A stretch of DNA of 64,000 nt from Chromobacterium subtsugae (lineage in GTDB: Bacteria; Pseudomonadota; Gammaproteobacteria; Burkholderiales; Chromobacteriaceae), in the NCBI RefSeq assembly GCF_001676875.1, contig NZ_JYKA01000009.1, forward strand, positions 62,001 to 126,000. Direction: 5' to 3'. The notes beneath the pieces were generated by a model that was not told the DNA's origin, ran no database searches, and worked only from the letters and a program-made list of their open reading frames with translations. Every line of letters starts with the position of its first letter. The first letter of the stretch is position 1. The position numbers were made by a program, and so were the translations under genes. Positions 8,601 to 16,533 of the stretch are shown piece by piece.

Positions 8601-10072
8601 ACCGGACGCCCGGCGTCGCGCCGGCGGCGCAGTTCGGCGCTGAAACGGCGGATCCACCGCAGGCCCTGGCCATAGCTCAGCGCCTCGCCACCGTCGCCCG
8701 GCTTGAACAGGCAGCGGTCGGCGTGGCGCGCGAACGCCTCTCGCAAATGAACGCCGATCGGCAGGGCCGGAACGGCATCCGCGCCGTCCGCCGGCTCGCC
8801 CAGCAGCTGCGCGGCGGCTTCCAGCGCGTAGTCGGCCACGGTTTGCAGGAAGGCGCGGCACTGCGCCGCGCTCCATTGCTGGCGGAAGTCGGCCTCCAGC
8901 TTGAACTGCCCGCCATCGAAGCGATCATGGATGTGGATGGTGGCGAACAGCGCCTCCACCGCCTGCAGGTGGTCGATTTCCACCTGGGCGCCGGACACGC
9001 TGGCCTGGAACACGCCGGTCTGGTACGAAACGCCGAAGGCCGGAACGATGCGCTGCCACTGCGGCGTCGCGAATTCGCCCCAGCGGATGCCGGGCGCGTA
9101 GCGCGAATGCGCCACCGCCTTCAGCAGCCGCTTCTCCAGCGCCCGGTAGCTGTCGGCCACCGCCGGGCCGTCCGACCGGAGCACCGGAACCAGAACCGGC
9201 GCCACCGCCATGGCGACGGTACGTTTATCCTCCTGGCTCCAGCGATTGAGCATGGGCGCCTGCAACAGCACGCCGTCGCCATCCTCCACCGCCATCTGCG
9301 CATGGGCGACGGCGGCGAAAAACAGGCGGAAAACCGAGCCGCCGCCGTTCTTGAAGCGGCGCAGCCGCGCATTGTCCGCATCGCTCAATGCCAGCCGGAC
9401 GCGCCGGGACAGCGCCTCCGCTCCGCGGTAGTCGCCGATAGGCGATCGGCGCGAGGCCGGCGGCGCGGTTTCTGCGAACGCGCCGCGCCAGTATTCGCCA
9501 TCCCGCTCCCGGCGGCGCGAGCCCTCATAGGCCCGCTCGCCGTCGGCGATGACGGAAAACGCGGGGGACGCCAACGGCGCCGGCGCGCGGCCGCCATCTT
9601 CCAGCGCATTGGCCAGATGCTCCATCACCAGCGCCAGCGCCGCGCCGTCCGCCGCGGCGTGATGAGCCTTCACGAACCAGCCCGAACGCTCCGGGTCGAA
9701 ACGCACCGCGAATATCTTGATCGGCGTCTGCGCGAGGTCCTCGTCCAGCAGCAGCTGGCGCCGGGCCCAGCCGGCGAACGCCTGCTCCGGATCGGGATGG
9801 CGGCTGAAATCCATGCTCTCCACCGCGCTTTGCGGCCGCGCATGGCGCACGCCGTGCCACGCCGCGCCCTCGCCGTCGGCGACGAAGCCGATGCGAAACG
9901 CGTCCTGCGCGTCCCGCACCGCCGCGCCGGCCCGCGCCAGGCTCTCCAGCGACACCTGACCGCTCAGGCGCGCCACGCCGCCCAGGAAAAACGGCCGGCC
10001 GGACAGATGGAACGCCTCCATCGTGAAAACCGCCTGCTGCGAACGGGACAATTCAAAAGTGAGCGCATCCAT
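5636..10072 (-). CDS. NRPS C-A-T-E, predicted Asn-activating and epimerising (prodrug-starter-like)
   Basis: 1478 residues. The C domain has HHAAADG at 137-143. The A domain has LYTSGSTGEPKG near 585, NEYGPTEATVG and YRTGDLG. The T domain has EQGGDSI near 989. The C-terminal epimerisation domain has CHHLLCDVHSW, ENHGR and VGWFTGF motifs and ends with a PLxxLxQxELD-like segment. Hand-read pocket residues are D-L-T-K-V-G-E-V-G-K, one change from the classical Asn code DLTKLGEVGK. A C-A(Asn)-T-E enzyme is the architecture that makes N-acyl-D-Asn prodrug caps (ClbN in colibactin and counterparts in zwittermicin and xenocoumacin pathways). In the E motif the Gly of HHxxxDG is Val, yet the essential second His remains. 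It starts 3 bases after the Ser-A gene. Confidence 0.93.
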   Translation of the reverse strand: MDALTFELSRSQQAVFTMEAFHLSGRPFFLGGVARLSGQVSLESLARAGAAVRDAQDAFRIGFVADGEGAAWHGVRHARPQSAVESMDFSRHPDPEQAFAGWARRQLLLDEDLAQTPIKIFAVRFDPERSGWFVKAHHAAADGAALALVMEHLANALEDGGRAPAPLASPAFSVIADGERAYEGSRRRERDGEYWRGAFAETAPPASRRSPIGDYRGAEALSRRVRLALSDADNARLRRFKNGGGSVFRLFFAAVAHAQMAVEDGDGVLLQAPMLNRWSQEDKRTVAMAVAPVLVPVLRSDGPAVADSYRALEKRLLKAVAHSRYAPGIRWGEFATPQWQRIVPAFGVSYQTGVFQASVSGAQVEIDHLQAVEALFATIHIHDRFDGGQFKLEADFRQQWSAAQCRAFLQTVADYALEAAAQLLGEPADGADAVPALPIGVHLREAFARHADRCLFKPGDGGEALSYGQGLRWIRRFSAELRRRRDAGRPVLILGRRAPETTLAYLACLMAGVTVVPVCPSTPSARLLTIARNSGAGLCVHAEADQALARALGLPLLLAAREPDGWPAAEALPDAPASRDPAYILYTSGSTGEPKGVVISPEALACYALAATADYAAERPFSAPLFTSFGFDLTQTSILAPVLSGGFIQTREADIREQPALLQALLADEELTGVKCTPSHLALLAEHSPPRRGPLTFVVGGENLSMALVSQALAVFPPGSRVINEYGPTEATVGCCVHSVDRAAAAELEAGAIMPIGAALGMARMSIRDAWGQPVPQGFQGEIWIGGPVLADGYVGNPAQTEAKFVSGGDGRWYRTGDLGLSDEQGVLHCLGRIDDEFKVRGHRIHPAEIEQAVEGALARVGGLTRGGKLKALKLSANGRETVALCSSEALPAGDPAFLACLREKLPDAWLPGLYCAVAPWPVNANGKVDAAALIAAAEAQLAASDEAARAAGEPAPRDYALPDWLDQAFLAPIWPQRARLEASFLEQGGDSIKAIRLAALLAKQGVRVGAAELLAAEPLGAVLEKACAGASRFAEAGAAEAAQADWIGHLPGARWFRGQGFRHGDRLQQGIVLRLQPSLAPERVDAAVAAVQSRHAIFALRMRPDAGACRFAAEAAPATGVHALSAGESLQDRLLKLQEAVSLETRPSVHQVVLDPASGDSHLIWICHHLLCDVHSWIYLLDELDLALAADAPPAGDAPPEEGAFLWGRWLRDHGAAAPERRAEPAAPACAPVSAALAASGADIREMERRFKAERGALIAAALLETIQEQGLLPARPVALFENHGRCFAEAETPAGWAAQLAGAVGWFTGFNRLSLGQPQPRPHGFLRELKARLHERGQDWRGQLGLAGGGERPTVCVNDIGAGLGGDGAWRHFQLLAELSGGFRHPEEASVADFDLLIRDCRESGSVFIELRLGLPGAGQEDARRWLAALDARLSAWRAAPQDGELRPEAALLPSDFPLCRLEQAELDLIIHGVSA

Positions 10073-10075
10073 CGA

Positions 10076-11641
10076 TCAAACCACCGTCTCGCTGAAAAAA
10101 CGTTCGCGCATGGCCGCGGCAATGGCCTTGCGGTCCAGCTTCCCCGAACTGTTCCTGGGCAGCCCGCCGGCTTGCCAATAGCGCGCCGGCAGCATGTAGG
10201 CCGGCGTTTGCGCGGCGAGGAAGCGGCGCAAGTCCTGGGCGTCGAGCGCCTCGGCGCCGGCGACGATGGCGGCCACCAGCCATTGCTCGGCGTCCGCGTC
10301 CTCCACCACGCAAGCGACCGCCTCGGTAATGGCCGGATGGTTGAGCAGGTGGTGCTCGATCTCGCCCAGCTCGATGCGCAAACCGCGCAGCTTCACCTGC
10401 GTATCCTTGCGGCCCTGGCAGAAAAAGCGCTCCCCGCCCTCGCACCAGCCCAGGTCCCCGGTCAGGTAGACGCGCTCGCGCAATTGCGGGTGGAAGACGA
10501 AGGCCTTGTCCGTCAGGTCTGGCCGGTTGCGGTAACCGTCGGCCAGGCAGATCCCGCTGATGGCGATCTCGCCGACCTCCAGATTGCCCTTCAGCGCCAG
10601 GGTGTCGGGATCGACGATATGCAGGCGGCAGCCGGTCAGCGCCGCGCCGATGGGAACGACATCCGGCGCCGGCTCGGCGCAATCGTAGAAACTGACGTCG
10701 ATGGCCGCCTCGGTGGGACCGTACAAATTGGTCAGCAGGCAGCGCGAACCGAACGCCTGCTGGAATTGCTCCACCAGGCTGGCCTGCAGCGACTCCCCGC
10801 TCACATACACCTTGCGCAGGGCCGGCAGCGCCGAGCCGTCATATTGCAACTCCCGCAGCACCGGCTTGAGCAAGCTGGGGACAAAATGCACCAGCGTGAT
10901 CTTTTCGCTTTCCAGCGCGGCGACGATGCCGCGCGGGAAGGACTCCAGCCCCGGCTGCAGCAAGTAAAGGCTGGAGCCGTTCAGGGCCGGCAAAAACAGC
11001 TCCCACAAGGACACGTCGAAGGTCAGCGCCGTTCTTTGCAGAATGATGTCCGCCGCCGTCGCCGCGCTGTGCTCTTGGTGCCACTGCAGGCGGTTGATCA
11101 GCGCGCCGTGGTTGACCAGCACGCCCTTGGGCGCGCCGGTGCTGCCCGAGGTGAAAATCAGATAGGCGGGGTCCGAGGCCTCCAGCCTGGGCGCGCCATC
11201 GGAAGGCCCAGCCTGCGGATCCGGATCGGCCTGGAAAATCCCCTCCAGCGCATCGCCGCGGATCAGCGCCAGGCCGGGCGCGGCCCGCGCGAACGCGTCC
11301 GCCTGCGCCTCGCCGCAAAACGCCAGCCGGCATTGGGCGGTCGCAAACATCGAAGCCATCCGGGCGGGCGGCGTCTTGGCGTCAATCGGGAAGTAAACGC
11401 CGCCGGCCAGCAACACCGCGTAGGCCGCCGTCAGGAAATCCGGACCGCGCTCCAGACCGATGGCGACGCAGTCGCCCCGCCGCAGGCCGCGCTGGTCCAG
11501 CAGATGGCGGGCCAGCCGCTGCGACCTGGCGTATAGCTCGTTCCAGGACAAAGAGCGCCCTTTGCCCCAGCGTATCGCCGGGTCCGGATTGCCTTTCGCC
11601 GTGCTTTCGAAAAAATCAGTGATCAGTCGGCTGCTTTTCAT
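10076..11641 (-). CDS. Free-standing adenylation protein, predicted Ser-activating
   Basis: 521-residue single A domain with no carrier protein attached. Motifs are FTSGSTGAPKG near residue 164, NLYGPTEAAID, YLTGDLG, a QVKLRGLRIELGEIE stretch and the terminal SGKLDRKA lysine motif. Hand-read pocket residues D-V-W-H-Y-S-L-I-D-K are close to the classical Ser code DVWHFSLVDK. It most likely loads Ser onto the discrete ACP encoded two genes upstream, the first step to aminomalonyl-ACP (compare ZmaJ and the Ser-activating protein of colibactin biosynthesis). The ATG at 11641 with CGAGGAATCC upstream was chosen; a 30-codon longer frame is Arg/Pro-rich and does not look coding. It lies 173 bases after the dehydrogenase, the only sizeable gap inside the operon. 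Confidence 0.92.
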   Translation of the reverse strand: MKSSRLITDFFESTAKGNPDPAIRWGKGRSLSWNELYARSQRLARHLLDQRGLRRGDCVAIGLERGPDFLTAAYAVLLAGGVYFPIDAKTPPARMASMFATAQCRLAFCGEAQADAFARAAPGLALIRGDALEGIFQADPDPQAGPSDGAPRLEASDPAYLIFTSGSTGAPKGVLVNHGALINRLQWHQEHSAATAADIILQRTALTFDVSLWELFLPALNGSSLYLLQPGLESFPRGIVAALESEKITLVHFVPSLLKPVLRELQYDGSALPALRKVYVSGESLQASLVEQFQQAFGSRCLLTNLYGPTEAAIDVSFYDCAEPAPDVVPIGAALTGCRLHIVDPDTLALKGNLEVGEIAISGICLADGYRNRPDLTDKAFVFHPQLRERVYLTGDLGWCEGGERFFCQGRKDTQVKLRGLRIELGEIEHHLLNHPAITEAVACVVEDADAEQWLVAAIVAGAEALDAQDLRRFLAAQTPAYMLPARYWQAGGLPRNSSGKLDRKAIAAAMRERFFSETVV

Positions 11642-11814
11642 GACGCCGGATTCCTCGGATTGCCGCCGCGGCCTCCGCCGGCGCGCCGCGCCCGGCATGG
11701 CGAAAACGCCGGGCGATGGCGCGCCGAGCAAGCGCTTGCGACAAGCGGCTTGCCGGCGGAGCGGCTTGACTTGGATGGATGGGTTTCAGTGGGCGCGGCA
11801 GCGCGCGGCGCCGC

Positions 11815-12978
11815 TCACGAAGCGGGCTGAAGCGCGCCGTGGCCGTAGCGGTTGCAGACTTCCTTGCCGATCAGCATTTTCTGCAATTCGTTGCTGCCTT
11901 CGACGACCTGCAATATCTTCGCGTCCCGGTACAAACGGCTGACGCCGCTGCTTTCATCGCAGCCGTGGCCGCCATGGATCTGCACCGCCTTCGCCGCCGC
12001 GTCTCCCGCCTCTTTCGAGGCGAACAGCTTGGCTTGCAGAATTTGCTCCAGCGCGTCTTCCTCCCTGGCCTCTTTCGCTTGGGTGGCCGACAGGCAAATC
12101 AGCTGCGAAGCCAGCAGGCTGCCGGACATTTCCGCCAGATAGGCGCGGATGATGCCTTGGTCCGCCAGCAGCGTGCCGAAGGTGGAGCGGGAGCCGGCCC
12201 GGCGGGCCGACGCGGCCAGCGCCGCCTGCTGGATGCCCAGCGCGGCCCAGGCCACGCTGATGCGGCCGTAATCCAGCGCGCCGGTGGAGATGAGGCTTTG
12301 GCCGAACCCTGGCTTGCCGACGATATTCGTCTTGGGGATGCGGCAGCCGTCGAAATCCAGCACCGCCAGATACGCGCTCTTGAAGCCAAGCATGTTCTTC
12401 TTGGCGGTCACCGTCAGGCCGGGCGTATCCTTGGGCACCAGCACCGCGGTATCCAGCCCCTGGTATTTGCCGAACACCAGAAACAGGTCCGCTATCTGGG
12501 CGAAGGTGATCCAGCTTTTCTGCCCGCTGACGATCAGCTCATCGCCGCGCTCATCGAACCGGGTCGACAGATTTCTGGAGTCGCCGCCGGCGGAGACTTC
12601 GGTTTGCGCGAACGCGCCTATGATCTCGCCCTTCACCAGCGGCGCCAGAAAGCGCTGCTTCTGCTCTGGCGAGCCCCAGGTTTCCAGGGTTTTCAACACC
12701 ATGGAATGGACATTCAACAGCCCAGTGAGCGAACCGCTGCCGGCGCCGATCGCCATGTTCAGCAAGCCGAACGTGGTGGCGTCGAAGCCCAGGCCGCCGC
12801 TTTCCTTCGCCGCCAACCCGCCCAGCCAGCCGTTTTCCGCCAGCTTTCGCACCACGGCCGCGGGCGTGGCTTCGCGCAAGTCCCAATCATCGGCATAAGG
12901 CGCGACTTCAACCGCCGCGAATCGCTCAAACTCTCGCAGCCACGCGTTTTGCGAAGGGGACAGAAAACGCTCAAGCAT
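11815..12978 (-). CDS. Acyl-CoA dehydrogenase-family flavoprotein (ZmaI/ClbF-like)
   Basis: 387 residues, full length for the FAD-dependent acyl-CoA dehydrogenase fold. Visible landmarks are the FAD-binding AFAQTEVSAGGD region, a WITFAQIADL segment, an IHGGHGCDESSGVSRLYRDA stretch and VVEGSNEL, whose Glu (about residue 360) matches the usual catalytic-base position. Placed between a discrete ACP and a Ser-specific A domain, it is best read as the oxidase that helps convert seryl-ACP to aminomalonyl-ACP. That role is known for homologous sets in zwittermicin and colibactin biosynthesis. Its start overlaps the ACP stop by 8 bases, which argues for tight coupling. A beta-oxidation role is less likely in this setting. 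The 3-hydroxyacyl dehydrogenase partner normally paired with it is not visible. Confidence 0.9.
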   Translation of the reverse strand: MLERFLSPSQNAWLREFERFAAVEVAPYADDWDLREATPAAVVRKLAENGWLGGLAAKESGGLGFDATTFGLLNMAIGAGSGSLTGLLNVHSMVLKTLETWGSPEQKQRFLAPLVKGEIIGAFAQTEVSAGGDSRNLSTRFDERGDELIVSGQKSWITFAQIADLFLVFGKYQGLDTAVLVPKDTPGLTVTAKKNMLGFKSAYLAVLDFDGCRIPKTNIVGKPGFGQSLISTGALDYGRISVAWAALGIQQAALAASARRAGSRSTFGTLLADQGIIRAYLAEMSGSLLASQLICLSATQAKEAREEDALEQILQAKLFASKEAGDAAAKAVQIHGGHGCDESSGVSRLYRDAKILQVVEGSNELQKMLIGKEVCNRYGHGALQPAS

Positions 12979-13222
12979 TTGCCGCCGCCTTTTGTTCCAG
13001 GAAATCGCACACTGCCCGGATGCTGGAGAAATTAGCGGTGTCCAGATCGTCGATTTCAACCTTGATCCGGAAATTCTTTTCCAGGAAGGCAATCAACTGA
13101 ATAACGGCCAAAGAGTTGACCAAACCAGTTTCGAAGATATTGACCGACTCATCCAGATCCTGTTGCCCAGCCAATTTGCACAGGTATTCAGACACCAGAC
13201 TTTTGCGCGCGGATACGTCCAT
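12971..13222 (-). CDS. Discrete acyl carrier protein (FkbJ/ZmaH/ClbE-like)
   Basis: 83 residues, the size of a free ACP. The phosphopantetheine serine is Ser37 in GLVNSLAVIQL, where Asn replaces the usual Asp before Ser. This VNSL form is typical of the ACPs that carry methoxymalonyl, hydroxymalonyl or aminomalonyl extender units. A DLDTANFSSI helix follows. It is the first gene of the biosynthetic operon and overlaps the dehydrogenase gene by 8 bases. The predicted cargo is Ser, then aminomalonyl. The start is ATG with AAAGGGAA about 12 bases upstream, which is a weak ribosome site. Confidence 0.92.
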   Translation of the reverse strand: MDVSARKSLVSEYLCKLAGQQDLDESVNIFETGLVNSLAVIQLIAFLEKNFRIKVEIDDLDTANFSSIRAVCDFLEQKAAANA

Positions 13223-14142
13223 TGCGATTTACCATTCCCTTTGCGAGTTTACATTCCATGGGGCCATTCCTTGCGGCCCCACAGCTGGCGGGCAGCCGTC
13301 CCAGCCATTGCCGATAATGACATTGGCAACGAAGCATATATCATCACAATGACAGTCGCAAGGTATTCAATTGGCATTTTTAACATGGCTGCAATCTCCC
13401 ATAAAACATTGGGGAATGACGCCAATCCGCCCGCCCAGCAAGAACTTATCCTCTATCCGCCAGTCTCAGCCGGCCATGTAAACACACTGTTATAAACATG
13501 TTTTTTTCTCATGCCGCGTAATAGAAAAACCACCCCCTTCCCGTGCAACGAGGCTTCTGCCGTTTCCCTCCCCCCCACCCAAAGCCGGCGCCATTTGCGT
13601 CACCGGAAAACGCCTAATCCCGCGCATGGCTGATTTCCCGCCGCAGTAAAGCCAGCCACCCGCTTGCAAGGCGGCAGGGCCAGCTGCGGACGCGATCATC
13701 CATTTGATCGGATCCAGAGCTGGCCCTGCCTGTCATATTCGCCGCGTCTTGCCCCGCCGACGGAATGCCGCCCTTTATCTTGCGCGCATCCCCCCGCCCT
13801 TGAGTCCGACTCCGGAAAATCAAATAGATAGTGATATCAAGCTTGCGTAAAAGTACGAATTGAACAATGCGCAGCCATTACTTACAACAAACTTATCCAT
13901 AAAAACAAACCGCATGATCGCGCGCCATTTCCCGGCATTGCCGGCCGCCTATACGCCGCCGGCGCAAAATAAACCGCAGCCATGCCGAAAAGATTGCCCG
14001 CGCGGCCATTCTGGAATCGCTCCTCAACGCCCTGCCCGCAGTGACGCCGGATTTTCCGGTCCTGCTCCTCCCCGGTCGCCGGCGGCCGCCCCCTGACGAC
14101 GGCGCGCTCCGCCTCGCGCCCATCATTTGAAGGGAAGCGCCC
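13223..14142. promoter_or_regulatory. 920-base divergent intergenic region between the NRPS/PKS operon and the GMC cassette
   Basis: No convincing gene lies here; the short open frames lack ribosome sites and family resemblance. It must contain the promoters of both divergent operons. A 7-bp hairpin (TGGGGCC...GGCCCCA, 13259-13281) lies in the presumed leader of the ACP transcript. A 13-bp inverted repeat is listed separately. The part nearest the ACP gene is noticeably more AT-rich than the flanking genes. I could not fix -10 and -35 elements and saw no match to the quorum-sensing CviR box form CTGNCCNNNNGGNCAG. Confidence 0.5.
13673..13730. repeat. 13-bp perfect inverted repeat with 32-base spacer
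   Basis: GGCAGGGCCAGCT (13673-13685) is repeated in inverse as AGCTGGCCCTGCC (13718-13730). The spacer itself contains GATC...GATC complementarity, so an extended hairpin can form. No U-tract follows on either strand, so a simple terminator is unlikely. A protein-binding or mobile-repeat origin is possible. Confidence 0.7.
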
Positions 14143-14589
14143 ATGAACGACCCGATACCCCTGTTTCTGGATATTTCATCCCAGCTGACCGGTTTCAGCG
14201 CGACCGAGCTGGAAGCCACCGGCATGGCCAGCCTCTACTGGGACACCGTCCTGCGCCAGAACCCCCCGGCCGATGTCGAAGGCTTCCTGTCCTGTTCGCG
14301 CAGAATCCTGCAGGAGGGCGGAGGCGATGAAACCGCCATCCACGAGATGATCGCCGCCCAGCTCTTTCCCGTCAGCCAGTTCGGCGGCCTCGCGCAGAAC
14401 CTCATCAATCTCTGGTACCTGGGCCAATGGATTCCGGCCAACCAGAACTTAGGCCTGGCCATGCAGCACAACGTCAGCAGCGAGGCCTATGTGCAGAGCC
14501 TGGTCTGGCGCGCCGCCCAAACCCATCCGCCCGGCGCCAGGCAGCCCGGCTTCGGCTCCTGGGCGGAAAAGCCGCTCAATCCCAACTGA
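14143..14589 (+). CDS. Small subunit of a membrane-type FAD sugar/alcohol dehydrogenase (FAD-SLDH-like)
   Basis: 148 residues. It resembles the small subunits of FAD-dependent sorbitol, fructose and gluconate-type dehydrogenases: FLDISSQLTGF near the N-terminus, then LINLWYLGQWIP in the second half, a WYxG signature shared with that family. Unlike the classical subunits it has no twin-arginine or other signal peptide, so the complex may stay cytoplasmic. Such subunits chaperone or stabilise the GMC flavoprotein, which is encoded next, 36 bases downstream. The start has GAAGGGAA upstream. The substrate cannot be inferred. Confidence 0.72.
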   Translation: MNDPIPLFLDISSQLTGFSATELEATGMASLYWDTVLRQNPPADVEGFLSCSRRILQEGGGDETAIHEMIAAQLFPVSQFGGLAQNLINLWYLGQWIPANQNLGLAMQHNVSSEAYVQSLVWRAAQTHPPGARQPGFGSWAEKPLNPN

Positions 14590-14625
14590 TCCCGTGCGCA
14601 AGCACACCCATCAAGCGAGCCCATC

Positions 14626-16533
14626 ATGCGCGACTCCCAATACGACGTTGTGATTGTCGGCACCGGCATCGCCGGCGCGGTGCTGGCCAAAAGCCTCACC
14701 CAGGCTGGCAAGCGGGTGCTGATGCTGGAAGCCGGACTGCAAGCCGGTCTGGAGCTGGACGCCGAATCCGCGTTCGCCAACTACCAGTCTTATGTCGACA
14801 CCTTCCACTACAAGGCCAACCCGGCCACCAACGGCCCCTATCCGGCGCTGCAGGATGCCCCGACGCCCAATGTGCTGGACATCGCGCTGGGCGACCCGAT
14901 GGACCAGACCGGCTACCTGGTGCAGATGGGTCCGCTGGCCTTCGGCAGCGACTGCCTGCGCACCCCGGGCGGCACCACGCTGCACTGGCTGGGCAATGTG
15001 CCGCGCATGCTGCCCAACGACTTCCGCATGCAGACGCTGTACGGCCGCGGCGTGGATTGGCCGATCAGCTACGACGAGCTCAAGCCCTACTACGAACTGG
15101 CCGAGCTGGAGATAGGCGTGTCAGGAGATGCGGCCGCCCAGGTCGGCCCGGACATGGGCCGCGCCAACTACGGCGCCGGCTACGTGTTTCCGATGCAGGC
15201 CATCCCGCAGTCGTACCAGGACAAGGTGTGGATCCGCAACGCCCAGGGCGCGAAGGTGCGGGTGGACGGCGCCGACTACGACGTCAGCTTCATCAGCATG
15301 CCGCAGGGGCGCAACTCCACCCCCAATCCGGACTATCCCTACTCCGCCATCGCCTGGGAGCCGGCCTCGCAGCGCTTCGCTCCGCAGCGAGTCGGCGCGC
15401 AGTATCAAGTCATAGGGTCCACCTGGTCGCCGTATACCGGCGAGCGCTGCGAAGGCAATGCCAGCTGCGTGCCGCTATGCCCGGTCCAGGCCAAGTACAA
15501 TGCGCTGAAAACCCTGAAGCAGGCTGACCGCAGCCGGCTGACCATCCACACCCAGGCCGTGGCGTCCAAAGTGCGGATCGACCCGCAAAGCCGGCGGGTG
15601 ACCGGCATCGAATACAAGCGCTACCAGAAGCCGGACGCCGGCGGCTACACCAACCATACCGCCGAGGGCACGCTGTACGTGCTGGCGGCCAACGCGCTGG
15701 AAAACGCCAAGCTGCTGCTGATGTCGGGGGCGGCCAACAGCAGCGACCAGGTGGGGCGCAACCTGATGGACCACCAGGTGATGCTGACCTGGGGGCTGTT
15801 CAAGCACGAAAAGGTCTATCCCTACCGCGGCCCGGGCTGTACCACCTACATCCCCACTTTCCGCGACGGCGCCTTCCGCAAGGATTTTTCCGCGTGGATC
15901 TCCCCGGTGGACAACTGGGGCTGGTCGTGGCCCGTTTTCTCGCCCGGCAGCGATCTAAGCGACGGCATGAACAAGGGCCTGTTCGGCAAGGCGCTGCGCG
16001 CCTATCTGGCCGACCGCGTGCCGCGCCAGGCGCTGTTGCATTTCGAGTGCGAACAGCTGCCCAGGCCGGAAAACCGCATCACCATAGACGAGCGCTTCCT
16101 GGACCGGCTGGGCAACCCCAGGCCGGTGATCCACTACTCGCTGTCCGACTACGAGCTCAGGGCCTTCGCCGCCGCCAAGGAAGCGTCGGACCAGATCTTC
16201 GCCCAGGCGCAGATCAAGGACTACACGCATTACCCCGCCAACGAGGGCGACCAGGACGTGGTGCAGTGGCAGGGCAAGACCTATCAGTTCTGGGGCGCCG
16301 GCCACATCGTCGGCACGCACCGGATGGGCAGCGAGGCGGCCAGCTCGGTGGTGAAGCCGACCCAGCAAACCTGGGACCACGACAATCTGTATCTGGTGGG
16401 CTGCGGCAATATGCCCACGCTGGGCACCTCCAACCCCACCCTGACCCTGACCGCGCTGGCCTTCATGGCCGCGGAAAACATCCTCAAGCAACTGGACTCG
16501 CCATCCCGCCAAGGAGACGCTCATGAGCAATGA
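14626..16533 (+). CDS. GMC-family FAD oxidoreductase
   Basis: 635 residues. The N-terminal Rossmann motif is VVIVGTGIAGAVLAKSL (residues 8-24), followed by the acidic LEAG that binds the ADP ribose. The C-terminal GMC segment has GHIVGTHRMGS (candidate catalytic His near 559) and GNMPTLGTSNPTLT (candidate Asn near 602). It oxidises primary or secondary alcohols, often of sugars, in this family. A Cys-rich stretch CVPLCPVQAKYN near 285 resembles the gluconate-2-dehydrogenase group. It sits between the small subunit gene and the ferritin-like gene and overlaps the latter by 11 bases. No signal peptide is seen. A link to the divergent NRPS/PKS operon is possible but unproven. Confidence 0.88.
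   Translation: MRDSQYDVVIVGTGIAGAVLAKSLTQAGKRVLMLEAGLQAGLELDAESAFANYQSYVDTFHYKANPATNGPYPALQDAPTPNVLDIALGDPMDQTGYLVQMGPLAFGSDCLRTPGGTTLHWLGNVPRMLPNDFRMQTLYGRGVDWPISYDELKPYYELAELEIGVSGDAAAQVGPDMGRANYGAGYVFPMQAIPQSYQDKVWIRNAQGAKVRVDGADYDVSFISMPQGRNSTPNPDYPYSAIAWEPASQRFAPQRVGAQYQVIGSTWSPYTGERCEGNASCVPLCPVQAKYNALKTLKQADRSRLTIHTQAVASKVRIDPQSRRVTGIEYKRYQKPDAGGYTNHTAEGTLYVLAANALENAKLLLMSGAANSSDQVGRNLMDHQVMLTWGLFKHEKVYPYRGPGCTTYIPTFRDGAFRKDFSAWISPVDNWGWSWPVFSPGSDLSDGMNKGLFGKALRAYLADRVPRQALLHFECEQLPRPENRITIDERFLDRLGNPRPVIHYSLSDYELRAFAAAKEASDQIFAQAQIKDYTHYPANEGDQDVVQWQGKTYQFWGAGHIVGTHRMGSEAASSVVKPTQQTWDHDNLYLVGCGNMPTLGTSNPTLTLTALAFMAAENILKQLDSPSRQGDAHEQ

Noticed and set aside
5651-11536. 1961-codon plus-strand open frame
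   Set aside because: Strikingly long but low-complexity Arg/Gln/Ala and antisense to two NRPS genes with full motifs; caused by GC-biased third positions.
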